Shown here piece by piece: positions 31,626-41,892 of a DNA stretch of 64,000 bases (its first letter is position 1; every line of letters starts with the position of its first letter). The DNA is taken from contig NC_092673.1 in the NCBI RefSeq assembly GCF_964355755.1, forward strand, positions 35,039,648-35,103,647. Direction: 5' to 3'. Made by a program: the position numbers and the translations under genes. The DNA comes from Antedon mediterranea. Taxonomy: Eukaryota; Echinodermata; Crinoidea; Comatulida; Antedonidae. Under the pieces are notes generated by a model. That model did not search any database and was not told where the DNA came from. It saw nothing but the letters and a program-made list of their open reading frames with translations.

Positions 31626-33005
31626 TTTAGGCCAGGAGCTTCCATAAAAACAACCCCCTTTTTTCTGTGAAACACCAGATAAGTAGGCCTGCCAGCCCAT
31701 TTTTACTGTTGTTATATTGATAACATGAATGCAACTCTTGTGGAGAGAACTATTATTGTTGATAATGATATGAAATGGACATATTATTATCAACAATTAG
31801 AAAACAGCCTTTGAAGTTTAGTGGACCATTACCTTGGTCCTATTCAATATCCACAACACATTCTCCTTGCTTGGATACCATTAGTTATTATTAATGGATC
31901 TACATGAAATTGTACACACTTAAACAATGAATACGAATAAAGATTACACTTTAATTTCTTTCAATTTTATTATCATCTTCATATATAAAATCAACATTAT
32001 TAAAAATGCATAATTATGTTGATTAATGGATTATTTTGAGCTACTCTAGGCCAGATCATGATTAGGCCTATACAAATTCTTACACATTCTTCTTCGTTTT
32101 CAATAACTATCCTCGCCGTCAGAATCTTCGTCTATCCCCATCCAGTCTTTAGTATCCTCCTCCTCATCCTCATTTACCCCATTTTCTTCAGCCCCTCACC
32201 GAGTAACAAAATTATGAATGTATGTAGGCCTAGCTAGTCGCTGAACCAAAGATTGTATCGTAGCGGCGCTATACAATCTTTAGCTGAACAGGCAAGAAGG
32301 CCAGCATTTAAAGCGTCAGCTATGACTTTTTCCGATCGTTCATTATCAGAATCAGACATTTCTATTAATTATATCAAACTATTAATTTGAATGATGCAAA
32401 CGAATTATAGTATAGTTTATTAAAATATAGTAAATTATAACACGAAAGTAGGACAATAATGTAGCACACTGTAAACCTCGTGCGAACAGCTTACCAAGGA
32501 AGTAAACAATACGTCTACGCATGCTCACATGTGATTGACCAATCACAGGACGCGATTAGTCCCTTTTGTTTGGCTGTATCTAAGGCCGAAGCCTTTATAA
32601 AAGTGATTGGACTATGATTGCAAATATAAGTTTATTCATGATATTCTGAAAGATGACGTTACAAGCTTTAAAGGTCAGGTACAGGCAAAACATTTCTATT
32701 GATCATACATTCCAATAATTATCGATCTATAGTTTCCCCTATGTTTCATAATTTTTGGGAATTTATTTGTGTTACACGAGCTTCATGAAAATAAGCACTT
32801 TCTTATCAGTGGGATAGTTACACAGTAAAATCTCTATTCTTTTGTACACAAATTTTGTAAATAGAGAGGCATTTTAAAAAGCTATGAAAAATAAACAGTG
32901 TGGTAAAAAATGTTATCAGATGACTAAATATAGGTAATATAACTTGAATATTACATTTCTGGTATTTTTATTCAACTTCAGATTTTTATTTTCATGCTAT
33001 AGCAA
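31626..33005. other. Intergenic between cyclase gene and copia element
   Basis: AT-rich; only the possible acidic-peptide remnant at 32100-32359 stands out. Confidence 0.45.
32100..32359 (-). pseudogene. Possible remnant of a minus-strand acidic protein
   Basis: 32359-32234 encodes a 41-residue frame beginning MSDSDNERSEKVIADALNAG. Downstream on the same strand 32199-32100 encodes EDEEEDTKDWMGIDEDSDGE and a stop. They lie in different frames with stops between. They may be the two ends of an internally deleted transposon gene or two exons. I do not recognise the family. Confidence 0.25.
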
Positions 33006-33010
33006 CAATT

Positions 33011-33193
33011 TGTTAAGTTATCCCCTCATATATAATGCACCTTTGACGTGCCATACTATCATTATTCGCGGGTCCCTTTTTGTGCTGAAACCTCGTGAGA
33101 TGATAAATTAAACACACTTTGCTCTTTAATTTCCGTAGTTTCTGTATTATTATTTCTATATATTCCCGATTCCAGGTTACAATGGATTCAACA
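33011..33193 (+). repeat. 5' LTR of the copia element
   Basis: It is a direct copy of 36556-36738 and starts at TGTTAAGTTATCCCC. It contains ATATATAA near its start as a possible TATA box and AATTAAAC near its middle (AATAAAAC in the 3' copy) as a possible polyadenylation signal. The ATG of the element's gag frame (33182-33184) lies 12 bp before the LTR end. Confidence 0.93.
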
Positions 33194-36100
33194 GGTTATG
33201 GGCCCAGCCGTTTTCAAAGATTGCTTTTTAACGGAGATGAAGAAAAATATGAACTTTGGGAAGTAAAATTTCTAGGGTACCTAAACACACTAAAACCAGC
33301 GTTAAAAAGCACGATTACGTCTACACAGCCGGAGCCAGCCACCGACGATGACAACCATAAAAATGAAAAGGCGTATTCGGAGCTGATACAATTCCTGGAC
33401 GACAAGTCATTATCGTTGATCATTAACGATGCAACTGATGACGGGAGAAAAGCTCTGTCTATTTTAAGAACCGAATATTCTAGCAAATCTAAACCAAAAG
33501 TGGTGCAACTTTACACCAAACTAACAACACTCGAAATGGGTGAGGAGGACTGCACGTCGTTCATTATCAGAGTGGAAAAGATTATCACATCATTACAAAG
33601 AGCAAAAGAAACACCTAGTGACGCACTTCTAACAGCAATGGTATTAAAAGGTTTGCCTGGAGCATACGCTCCATTTAAAATATACATAAATACACAAGAA
33701 AAAGACATATCTTTTGTAGAATTTAAAACATCCTTAAGAAAGTTCGCAGAATCAGAGAAACTAAATACACCAGAATCTAATAACGACAGAGTGATGAAAG
33801 TTGGAAACCCACAAAACTCCAGAAAATGCTACGAGTGCGGATCACCTAACCACTTGATAAAAGATTGCCCTACAAAAACCTGTAAATACCACAAGAATGC
33901 CAATCACCTTGACAAGGACTGTTTCAGAAATAAACCAAAGGACCAAATAAAGAAAGCGGAGGATGGATTTGAACATTCCTTTTTCTTTCAAGTGTCAGAA
34001 AACATAACATGTCAAGATGGTATTTTAGTAGACACTGGCTGCACCTCACATGTAGTAAATGACCGAGAGAAATTCTCCAGTTTCGATCCAACCTTTAAAA
34101 GCCTTAATCATACTATTGAACTTGCGGATGGTAGCGTAGCAAAAGGTGTTGCAGTAAAGAGAGGACATGCACACATAAACCTGATAGATGAAAACAACGA
34201 GAAAGTAGAAACTGTCTTAAAAAATTCCCTGTACATACCAACGTATCCACACAACATAATGAGCGCAAGAGCTGCAACGACAACAGGAGCAAGAGTAACC
34301 CTTAGTAAAGAAGAAAACACAATCACTAATGCTGGAAGAACATTCAAAATGAGTATTATTGACAACCTATACTACTTACCAACCACAAGTGCACCTAGAG
34401 AAGTAGATAAATTAAGCCTTGTTAAAGATTTACAATATTGGCATAGAGTCCTCCTAGGACATTGTAACTTTGACGATGTACTAAAATTAGAAAAGGTAGT
34501 GGACGGCATGGAAATCAAAGGTAGTAAAGTTAAGGAAACATGTAACATATGCACTGAAGGTAAATTTGTTAATGTAAGAAATAGAGAACCAGACAAAAGG
34601 GCAAATTGTCCATTAGCCTTAGTACATTCTGATCTGGCAGGGCCAATATCACCATTGGCTAAAGACGAATTCAAATACGCCATATCATTTACTGATGACC
34701 ATTCTGGTTTTGTTTTTGTTTACTTCCTCAGAATGAAAAGTGATGCTGCAGCAGCTACCAAACAATTTCTTTCTGACTGTGCCCCAATAGGCAAAGTTAA
34801 GTGCTTGCGAACTGATAACGGTGGTGAATATGTCAGTTCTGACTTCAAAAGCCTAATGACAGATAGAGGTATTAAACATGAGTTTTCATCTCCAAATTCA
34901 CCCCATCAAAATGGAACCGCGGAACGTAATTGGCGCACTCTTTTTGAAATGGGTAGATGTCTTTTGCTGGAATCTTCACTGCCAAAGTCCTTATGGACTT
35001 ATGCAGTAAGAGCAGCGACCTATATAAGAAACCGTTGTTTCAACCAACGCCTAAATAAGACTCCTTTTGAGACCATGACTGGCTATAAACCAAATTTGGG
35101 AAAAATGCACATTTTTGGAAAACCTTGCTACGCATACATACATAACTCAAAGAAACTAGAACCTAAGAGTAAGCGTGGTATATTTCTGGGATATGATTCA
35201 TCTAGTCCAGCATATTTAATCTATGACCCAAACACTGGCAAAGTTCAGAAATTCAGATTGATAAAAATTATATCTGACCAAACATCTAACACCAACCAAC
35301 AAACACAGACAGATGAAAGTGACGAAACAAATGTAAACTTGGAGGATAATGAGAACACAAATGAATCCCAAATTATTGAACATGAAAATACCCCAAATGT
35401 TAATAATTATGATAACTTAGAGGAAAATGACAACAATGGGGTAGATATTGATGATGCCCACAGAAGGTACCCTCAAAGGGAGAGAAAGTATCCCAATTAC
35501 CTACAGGAGTATGAGACTGAATTTGACAGTGATGATTCGATCTATCATATGTCATGTCAAAATGTTCCCTTAACATATACAGAAGCTACAAATTCCCAAT
35601 ATTCAGAAAGTTGGAAAAGGGCAATGGATGAAGAATTACAATCATTGAAAGATAATAACACCTTTAAGATAGTCACATTACCCAATGACAAACACCTCAT
35701 TGGCGGAATATGGGTATTTGCTATAAAGGAATCGGCCGAGGGTAATCACACGTACAAGGAAAGATACGTTGCCAAGGGTTTTAACCAAATAAAAGGCATA
35801 GACTATCATGAGACATTCTCGCCCACAGCCAATTTGACCTCAATTAGAACATTAATGCAAATATCTGTACAACATAACCTTATAGTCCACCAGATGGATG
35901 TGAAATCTGCATACTTAAATGCAGATATTGATACCGAAATATACTTAAGCCAACCTGAAGGTTACGAAATTAAGTCTGAAAATGGGGAAAAATTAGTATT
36001 AAAATTGAACAAGTCATTATACGGGCTTAAACAGTCAGGTCGAAATTGGAATCAGCTGCTGCACAACCACTTGAAGAGTAATGATTTTAAAAGAAACCCA

Positions 36101-36472
36101 GCAGACTACTGTGTATATACAAAACGCAACAAAGATGACTTAGTAATTGTTGTAATATGGGTTGACGATATATTAATTGCAGCCACAAATGAGAATGTAC
36201 TTAGTGATTTTAAGGCAAATATGAAAAATGAGTTTAAATGTGCTCATATTTCATGTGATAACCAAGGTGCTATAGCATTAAGCAGAAACCCAGTGCAAAG
36301 ACAAAGGTCTAAGCATACAGATATACGGTATCATTTCATAAGGGATGTCTTAAAAGATGGACAAATAGATATCCAGTATTGTCCAACAGAAGACATGGTG
36401 GCAGATATTTTAACCACACCAGCCACCAAGGTTAAACTAGAAAAATTCAAAATATTTCTATTTGGAGAATAG
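33182..36472 (+). CDS. Copia gag-pol polyprotein (1096 aa from the likely start), RT/RNase H deleted
   Basis: One open frame encodes gag, a zinc knuckle (CYECGSPNHLIKDC), an aspartic protease (VDTGCTSHV), a GAG-pre-integrase segment (YWHRVLLGHCN), an integrase with its D-D-E residues (HSDLAGPIS, RTDNGGEY, SPHQNGTAER) and a reverse transcriptase with VHQMDVKSAYLN, SLYGLKQ and the catalytic WVDD. Near 36240 the frame jumps from the RT palm (MKNEFK) straight to the RNase H end (DNQGAIALSRNP). Roughly 170-200 residues that copia proteins normally have, including most RNase H catalytic residues, are absent. The frame stays open, so the loss was in frame. The frame extends upstream to 33119, but the ATG at 33182 is the likely start. 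Autonomous transposition is unlikely. Confidence 0.93.
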   Translation: MDSTGYGPSRFQRLLFNGDEEKYELWEVKFLGYLNTLKPALKSTITSTQPEPATDDDNHKNEKAYSELIQFLDDKSLSLIINDATDDGRKALSILRTEYSSKSKPKVVQLYTKLTTLEMGEEDCTSFIIRVEKIITSLQRAKETPSDALLTAMVLKGLPGAYAPFKIYINTQEKDISFVEFKTSLRKFAESEKLNTPESNNDRVMKVGNPQNSRKCYECGSPNHLIKDCPTKTCKYHKNANHLDKDCFRNKPKDQIKKAEDGFEHSFFFQVSENITCQDGILVDTGCTSHVVNDREKFSSFDPTFKSLNHTIELADGSVAKGVAVKRGHAHINLIDENNEKVETVLKNSLYIPTYPHNIMSARAATTTGARVTLSKEENTITNAGRTFKMSIIDNLYYLPTTSAPREVDKLSLVKDLQYWHRVLLGHCNFDDVLKLEKVVDGMEIKGSKVKETCNICTEGKFVNVRNREPDKRANCPLALVHSDLAGPISPLAKDEFKYAISFTDDHSGFVFVYFLRMKSDAAAATKQFLSDCAPIGKVKCLRTDNGGEYVSSDFKSLMTDRGIKHEFSSPNSPHQNGTAERNWRTLFEMGRCLLLESSLPKSLWTYAVRAATYIRNRCFNQRLNKTPFETMTGYKPNLGKMHIFGKPCYAYIHNSKKLEPKSKRGIFLGYDSSSPAYLIYDPNTGKVQKFRLIKIISDQTSNTNQQTQTDESDETNVNLEDNENTNESQIIEHENTPNVNNYDNLEENDNNGVDIDDAHRRYPQRERKYPNYLQEYETEFDSDDSIYHMSCQNVPLTYTEATNSQYSESWKRAMDEELQSLKDNNTFKIVTLPNDKHLIGGIWVFAIKESAEGNHTYKERYVAKGFNQIKGIDYHETFSPTANLTSIRTLMQISVQHNLIVHQMDVKSAYLNADIDTEIYLSQPEGYEIKSENGEKLVLKLNKSLYGLKQSGRNWNQLLHNHLKSNDFKRNPADYCVYTKRNKDDLVIVVIWVDDILIAATNENVLSDFKANMKNEFKCAHISCDNQGAIALSRNPVQRQRSKHTDIRYHFIRDVLKDGQIDIQYCPTEDMVADILTTPATKVKLEKFKIFLFGE
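33194..33209 (+). promoter_or_regulatory. Primer-binding site of the copia element
   Basis: GGTTATGGGCCCAGCC directly abuts the 5' LTR. The same core follows the LTR of Drosophila copia, where an internal part of initiator-Met tRNA is the primer. Here the site is also codons 5-10 of the gag frame. Confidence 0.75.
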
Positions 36473-36555
36473 TTGATGTTAAAAATGTTACATTGTTGTA
36501 TTGAATTTTGTGTGTTATTTTTGTAGTGGTTTAAGATTATGAGGTGATGTGGGGG

Positions 36556-36738
36556 TGTTAAGTTATCCCCTCATATATAATGCACCTTTGACGTGCCATA
36601 CTGTCATTATTCGCGGGTCTCTTTTTGTGGTGAAACCTCGTGAGATGATAAATAAAACACACTTTGCTCTTTAATTTCCGTAGTTTCTGTATTATTATTT
36701 CTATATATTCCCGATTCCAGGTTACAATGGATTCAACA
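36556..36738 (+). repeat. 3' LTR of the copia element
   Basis: It is 183 bp and matches the 5' LTR except at four sites. It is preceded by the polypurine tract and followed by the CAATT target duplicate. Confidence 0.93.
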
Positions 36739-37069
36739 CAATTATCCACTGTATATCCACCATCTTTTTTCACCTTCTAGGGAGTCACCAGACATGTTAT
36801 TACATTAGGTTAACTACCTAACTACTGAAAAAAAGTCTTTCTGGTTTTTATGGAAGAATTTTGCCAACTTTTGTATTTGACCATATTTATGTTTTTTCGT
36901 CTTGATTTCTGTTACAAATATTTGATTTTATGTACATTTAACCAAATATATTTAAAATTCATGCCTGTACCACCTGAGCTTTAAAACCATACCAGTTGTG
37001 ACGGGTTTCCCATTTGGGAAAGGCGAGAACATTCGATTGAAAAATAGGGTAGATTTTTGGCCGTTTATA

Positions 37070-38703
37070 GTCATAGTCATATATACTTTATTGTCCATTT
37101 AAAAAACAGAAATGTGATTTGAAAACTGGCAAAATACAAAAATATAAAATACAATTTACAAAAACACACACAAAAAGTTAAGAGGCTAAAAATTGTTAAA
37201 ATTAGATAAAAATTATCGGTTACAATTACATTTTACCTTTGTACTCTGGAGTTATATAAGTGTATAGCATTAGGTACAAACGAGCACCTAAACCGTTTTG
37301 TTTTGGTATTAAGTGCACGTAGTCTTATGCCAGAATTCATGAGAGCAAATTGTTTGTGAAGAGGATGTGTTTCATCATCAATGATACTTTTTACTTTTTT
37401 AACACATTTTCTTTATACAAGGATTCAACATCAGGTAAGTGCTCTCCTAGTCTAATTGCTCTATTTCCTATTCGATTAAGTTTAATTTTATCTTTTTGCA
37501 TTGTATTACCATAAAAACAAACATTACAAAAAAGTATTACACTGAGAATTACAGAGTTATAAAACAATTTAAGTATAGTTTTGTCAATTTGTAGGTACTT
37601 CATTTTTCTTAAAATAAACATCCTTTGGTTGGCTTTGCATGTGGCTTTATTTACATTATTTATCCAATTTAGCTTATTGTCAATTATACAACCCAGATAT
37701 TTGTACTCATTTACTACTTCAATCTCATTTTCATTTATAATCAGAGGTTCTAAGGGTTCTTTAATTTTCCTAAAATCAATTTGCATTTCTTTTGTTTTCT
37801 TTATGTTTAGTTTCAGGTTGTTATTGCAGCACCAGTGATAAAAATCACATCCTAGTTGTCTATAGCTTGTTTCATCATTGCCAGTAATGTATCCAGTGAT
37901 GACTGTGTCATCTGCATATTTTACTATACAACATTCATTTGAATTGGCTCTGAAACTGCTGGTGAACAGTGAAAACAACATTGGGGAGATAACAGACCCT
38001 TGTGGCATGCCAATGCTAACAGTTCTTTTATCAGATAAAATACCGTTTAGTTTAACATACTGGAACCTTTTTGTTAAGAAATTATATATCCATGAAGTCA
38101 ATGTGTCGTTTACGTTCATTTCTTTAAGTTTGCGTACTAATGAACCAGGTTCAACGGTATTAAAAGCACTAGAAAAATCTATATACAAACATCTTACATA
38201 TGATTTAGGCACATCTAAATGTTGGTAAATATTATGTAAGTGGAAGAGCACAGCATCTTCAACACTTCTATTACTCTGATAGGCAAATTGGAGAGGATCG
38301 AGAAACAATTTGGTCTGATCAAGCAACTGCCTAAGTACAATCTTTTCTAGGCACTTACCAACATTGGATGTGATAGCTATTGGCCTATAGTCATTAAGTT
38401 CCTTGGGATTTTTTATCTTAGGAATAGATGAGATACAGGCCGTTTTCCATTGATTGGGCACTGTACCACTTGCTAAACTCTCATTAAAAAGTTTGGTATA
38501 TATCGGTGCCAACTCTTGGTTGCAGTATTTAATAACACGATTTCCAATTCCATCAGGGCCAGTACTTTTACCAGGCTTTACTTTGGCGAATACATTACGC
38601 ACATCAACTACATTTATGACTGCATTGTTTACTAATGAAGTCTCATTTTCGCGGATTTCTGTGTCTTCATTTTCATTTTTGGTAACTAAACGACTGAAAC
38701 CGT
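37070..38703 (-). mobile_element. 5'-truncated LINE (Rex1/Babar-like, CR1 superfamily)
   Basis: The minus strand holds a reverse transcriptase frame ending near 37391, then a 3' untranslated part ending in an ATGACTATGACT-type short tandem tail near 37070. Homologous coding begins abruptly near 38703, after an in-frame stop, so the endonuclease region is missing as expected from 5' truncation. The family is inferred from motif wording, not from a search. Confidence 0.85.
37391..38702 (-). pseudogene. LINE reverse transcriptase, truncated but open
   Basis: A frame of over 400 residues carries the RT landmarks in order: GPDGI, LNDYRPIAIT, QFAYQSNRSVEDA, YIDFSSAFNT (motif A), GMPQGSVISPMLFSLFT (motif B), VKYADDTVITG (catalytic motif C), LKLNIKKTKEM and YKYLGCIID. 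The catalytic aspartates are intact. There is no start codon or endonuclease domain, so it is a dead fragment although no stop interrupts it. Confidence 0.88.
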
Positions 38704-39957
38704 CAGAATTTCACACAAAACCTTACAACATTGTCTATAAAAACGTCAAAATTTATGTATTTTGGAACAAAATTAAGTTTTAATAATTAAGGACAAGTAA
38801 ACTATAATAGTTGAATATGTCGAATATGTAAAAAAAAAAAAATTATTTTAAGTCAAAATTGACTATTCCAACTTTCAAAGCTAATTATAGCAATTTAGCT
38901 TTTGCGACACAAGGCTCCTTTCGTGTGGTGACGCGACCCATATGAGTTTATTCTGCGCCTCCTTCATGAACCACGATTGATAAGCAGACTAACGACAGAT
39001 TTTGATTCTAGATTTGCATGTGTTTGTAAAAAAACCGCTGTAGAGGCCTACGTGAGTAAACTTAGTATCTTGAAATAAATCACTTTTGATAAAGTGATAT
39101 TTTGTTTGTGTTTTACTAATAACTAAATTATAACCAGGGAGTTGTTAGTAACCAATGAATGCCAGTAAAGTAATGCTGTAGACTACTATAGTGTAGCAAT
39201 CGAAAGGTTGAGACATATAGGCTAGGCGGGAAGGCTAGGCCTACTATATTTTATAGGCCTAGGCCTAATTATGAAATCGTTAAAAAGTACAAAATAGTAT
39301 TCTTTCCCGTTACTACTGATAATTATATAAATGTTATATACTGTAGTTGCAAGTGATTGTATGTATTAAAGATGTATTGTCCCCCTGAACAAATAATTGT
39401 TAAAAATATTTTTGTTAAATAGGCCATTTAATGATACATAAAAGTTATTCACTTTGAAATAAAATTTGATGGAAAAAAATGTTTATTTACCTGAGAAAGT
39501 CGTAATTTAAAGTAAAAAATAGTCAACCGGAAGTCGGTTGGCTGGCAGCCAGCTGGCTTTTTAGGTGCATGATGAAGAGGTAGTATAATAGTCTCAATAT
39601 GTCTAAATGGGATTCCGAAGTATTTTATTCTATTTAAAATCAAGTAGGCCCTAGTTGAGAGTTGAAACACTGAGTATCACTACAAGTTAATTACAAAGGT
39701 CCTATGGGAAAATGCTTTACCGGTCGATTATTAGTCGATTGGAAATTGATCGTTCTGTTTATTCAACTTAATAATAACAATAATAATTTTCTGGAGTAAG
39801 CAAAGGCCACGCGCCCTAATGTTTATTCCAACATTACCAATAAGATAATAAAAAAAATTGAAAAAAAAAACAAATAAAAACCTAAATGTAAATAAGCATG
39901 AATATACTTGTTTAATCAATTAGCATCTCAGTAAATCCTTCGACAATAATGATTATT
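38704..39957. other. Intergenic, nothing recognised apart from one repeat copy
   Basis: Several TAGGCCTA words near 39240-39265 and a partial repeat at 39366. No coding signal. Confidence 0.45.
39366..39545 (+). repeat. Partial copy of the AAAGATGTATTGTCCC element
   Basis: It begins ATTAAAGATGTATTGTCCCC and continues through GTTATTCACTTTGAAAT and TTTACCTGAGAAAGTCGTAA. I see no right end. Confidence 0.65.
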
Positions 39958-40816
39958 AGTATTAGTTTCGTACTAATTTCACTTGTGTTCGCCACTCTGT
40001 ACGTCTTTGAGCAAGCATGTGGATAGGTCTGCATGTGAAAAGTTCTGTTTCCTTTTTTATGTTTGCCATCCATGTTGTTTTTGGTCTTCCTTTTGGTCTT
40101 TCTCTGAGCCTCTCCGAGTGCAATCTTAGCTGATGAGTGTTTTCATTTAAACGAACCATGTCAGTCTTCTTTTCCTTATATTCTTACTCCACTCAATCTC
40201 TCCTGTTTTGTTTGTACAATTCTTCATTTTTTATTTTCACCGGCCACCTTATACCTATTATTCCCTAATTTTATTGGGAAGACATCGATTTCACGCTGTA
40301 TGTAGTGATACTGTCATTGTGCACAGTTCACAATTATACAAAAAGATGTTTTACTTGTGATGTACTGTATACTCTACGTTGAAAACTCTCAATTTCAGGT
40401 TTATTGTTATTTTTTCTATTTTAGAGTATGTGATTTATCTTGCTGAATGCTGCTAGAGACATTTTCTGTTATTTACATCCTCTCTGGTTCACAACTTGCT
40501 TCCAAGGAATTTGCAGTCTCGCCAGTTTTCATTTCCCTTCCTTTTTATTTTGAAATCTTCTGTTTTGACAACTTTTAGATTATTGCCATGAAGATATCGT
40601 GCAATGCATTTATTTCATTTATGTATTCTTGTGAGGTAGATACAAAAGATATGTCATCTGCATATTGAATGTTTAATGTGATCCGGTGTATATTGTTCTT
40701 GTCATTGCTCTTTATATGCATATTTGTGTAGGATATGTTCTAGATGTAGTAAAGATAATGGGAATAATAATAATCTGTGGTACTCCTATATGGAACGCCT
40801 CCTCTGCCTTCAGTTC

Positions 40817-41180
40817 ACAATGGTCATGCAGTACACACCAATCGTCATGCAGTACACACCAATGGTCATGCAGTACACACCAATGGTCATGCAGTACACA
40901 CCAATGGTCATGCAGTACACACCAATCGTCGTTCACATTTATCATGCAGTACACACCAATGGTCATGCAGTACACACCAATCGTCATGCAGTACACACCA
41001 ATGGTCATGCAGTACACACCAATCGTCATGCAGTACACACCAAACATCATGCAGTACACACCAATCGTCATGCAGTACACACCAAACATCATGCAGTACA
41101 CACCAATGGTCATGCAGTACACACCAATTGTCATGCAGTACACACCAATCGTCATGCAGTACACACCAATCGTCATGCAG
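40817..41180 (+). repeat. 21-bp minisatellite, left arm of foldback element
   Basis: About 17 units of CATGCAGTACACACCAATSGT vary mainly at the last bases (ATCGT, ATGGT, ATTGT, ACATC). The array is broken once by TTCACATTTAT near 40930. Confidence 0.9.
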
Positions 41181-41511
41181 TGAAATATTGCGTAATTTAT
41201 ACCGCCACCTATCGACAAAATCGAATATCACGTGACGTTTATTAGACGGCTGTAAAACTAGGCCATCGACTCTAAGATTTCTTTTATGTTTGACATACTG
41301 TACTTATTTTAACCGCTACACATCTCTGTGAATGCTCTGTTTTTTATATATACAATAATTTATTATGCGAGACACAGGCGCGGCTAGGAGGCCATTGCAA
41401 TTATTGAATTCCATAAAAGAAGTTTAAATAGTCTTAGTTTTACAGCCGTCTAATAAAACTCACGTGATATTCGATTTTGTCGATAGGTGGCGGTATAAAT
41501 ACGCAATATTT

Positions 41512-41892
41512 GACTGCATGACGATTGGTGTGTACTGCATGACGATTGGTGTGTACTGCATGACAATTGGTGTGTACTGCATGATGTTTGGTGTGTACTG
41601 CATGACGATTGGTGTGTACTGCATGACGATTGGTGTGTACTGCATGACGATTGGTGTGTACTGCATGATAAATGTGAACGACGATTGGTGTGTACTGCAT
41701 GACAATTGGTGTGTACTGCATGACCATTGGTGTGTACTGCATGACGATTGGTGTGTACTGCATGACGATTGGTGTGTACTGCATGACGATTGGTGTGTAC
41801 TGCATGATGTTTGGTGTGTACTGCATGACGATTGGTGTGTACTGCATGACGATTGGGGTGTACTGCATTACGATTGGTGTGTACTGCATGAT
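41512..41892 (-). repeat. 21-bp minisatellite, right arm of foldback element
   Basis: This is the complement of the left array (GCATGACGATTGGTGTGTACT), about 17 units, with the same interruption (ATAAATGTGAACG) near 41670 and a second one at the end. The order of variants is not identical to the left arm, so the arms have changed separately or exchanged units. Confidence 0.9.

Larger units (their letters stand above)
33011..36738 (+). mobile_element. Ty1/copia LTR retrotransposon, complete ends, internally deleted
   Basis: Two 183-bp direct LTRs (33011-33193 and 36556-36738) start TGTTAAGTTATC and end ATTCAACA. They differ at 4 positions by eye (about 2%), suggesting a fairly recent insertion. 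Both flanks carry CAATT (33006-33010 and 36739-36743), a 5-bp target duplication. A copia-type primer site GGTTATGGGCCCAG follows the 5' LTR directly, and a purine-rich tract GATGTGGGGG precedes the 3' LTR. The single internal frame encodes gag-pol in copia order (protease, integrase, RT). It lies outside the genes recognised here. Confidence 0.95.

Noticed and set aside
33214-34683. Minus-strand frames opposite the copia polyprotein
   Set aside because: They are shadows of the long plus-strand gag-pol frame with no motifs of their own.
37581-38783. Plus-strand frames opposite the LINE reverse transcriptase
   Set aside because: They are shadows of the minus-strand RT frame, which carries all catalytic motifs.
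40817-41180. CRISPR-like array
   Set aside because: Units are contiguous 21-mers without spacers, in an animal genome.
40686-41245. Overlapping open frames of 107-173 codons on both strands
   Set aside because: All come from a 21-bp repeat (a multiple of three) in the foldback element, and several frames are open at once.
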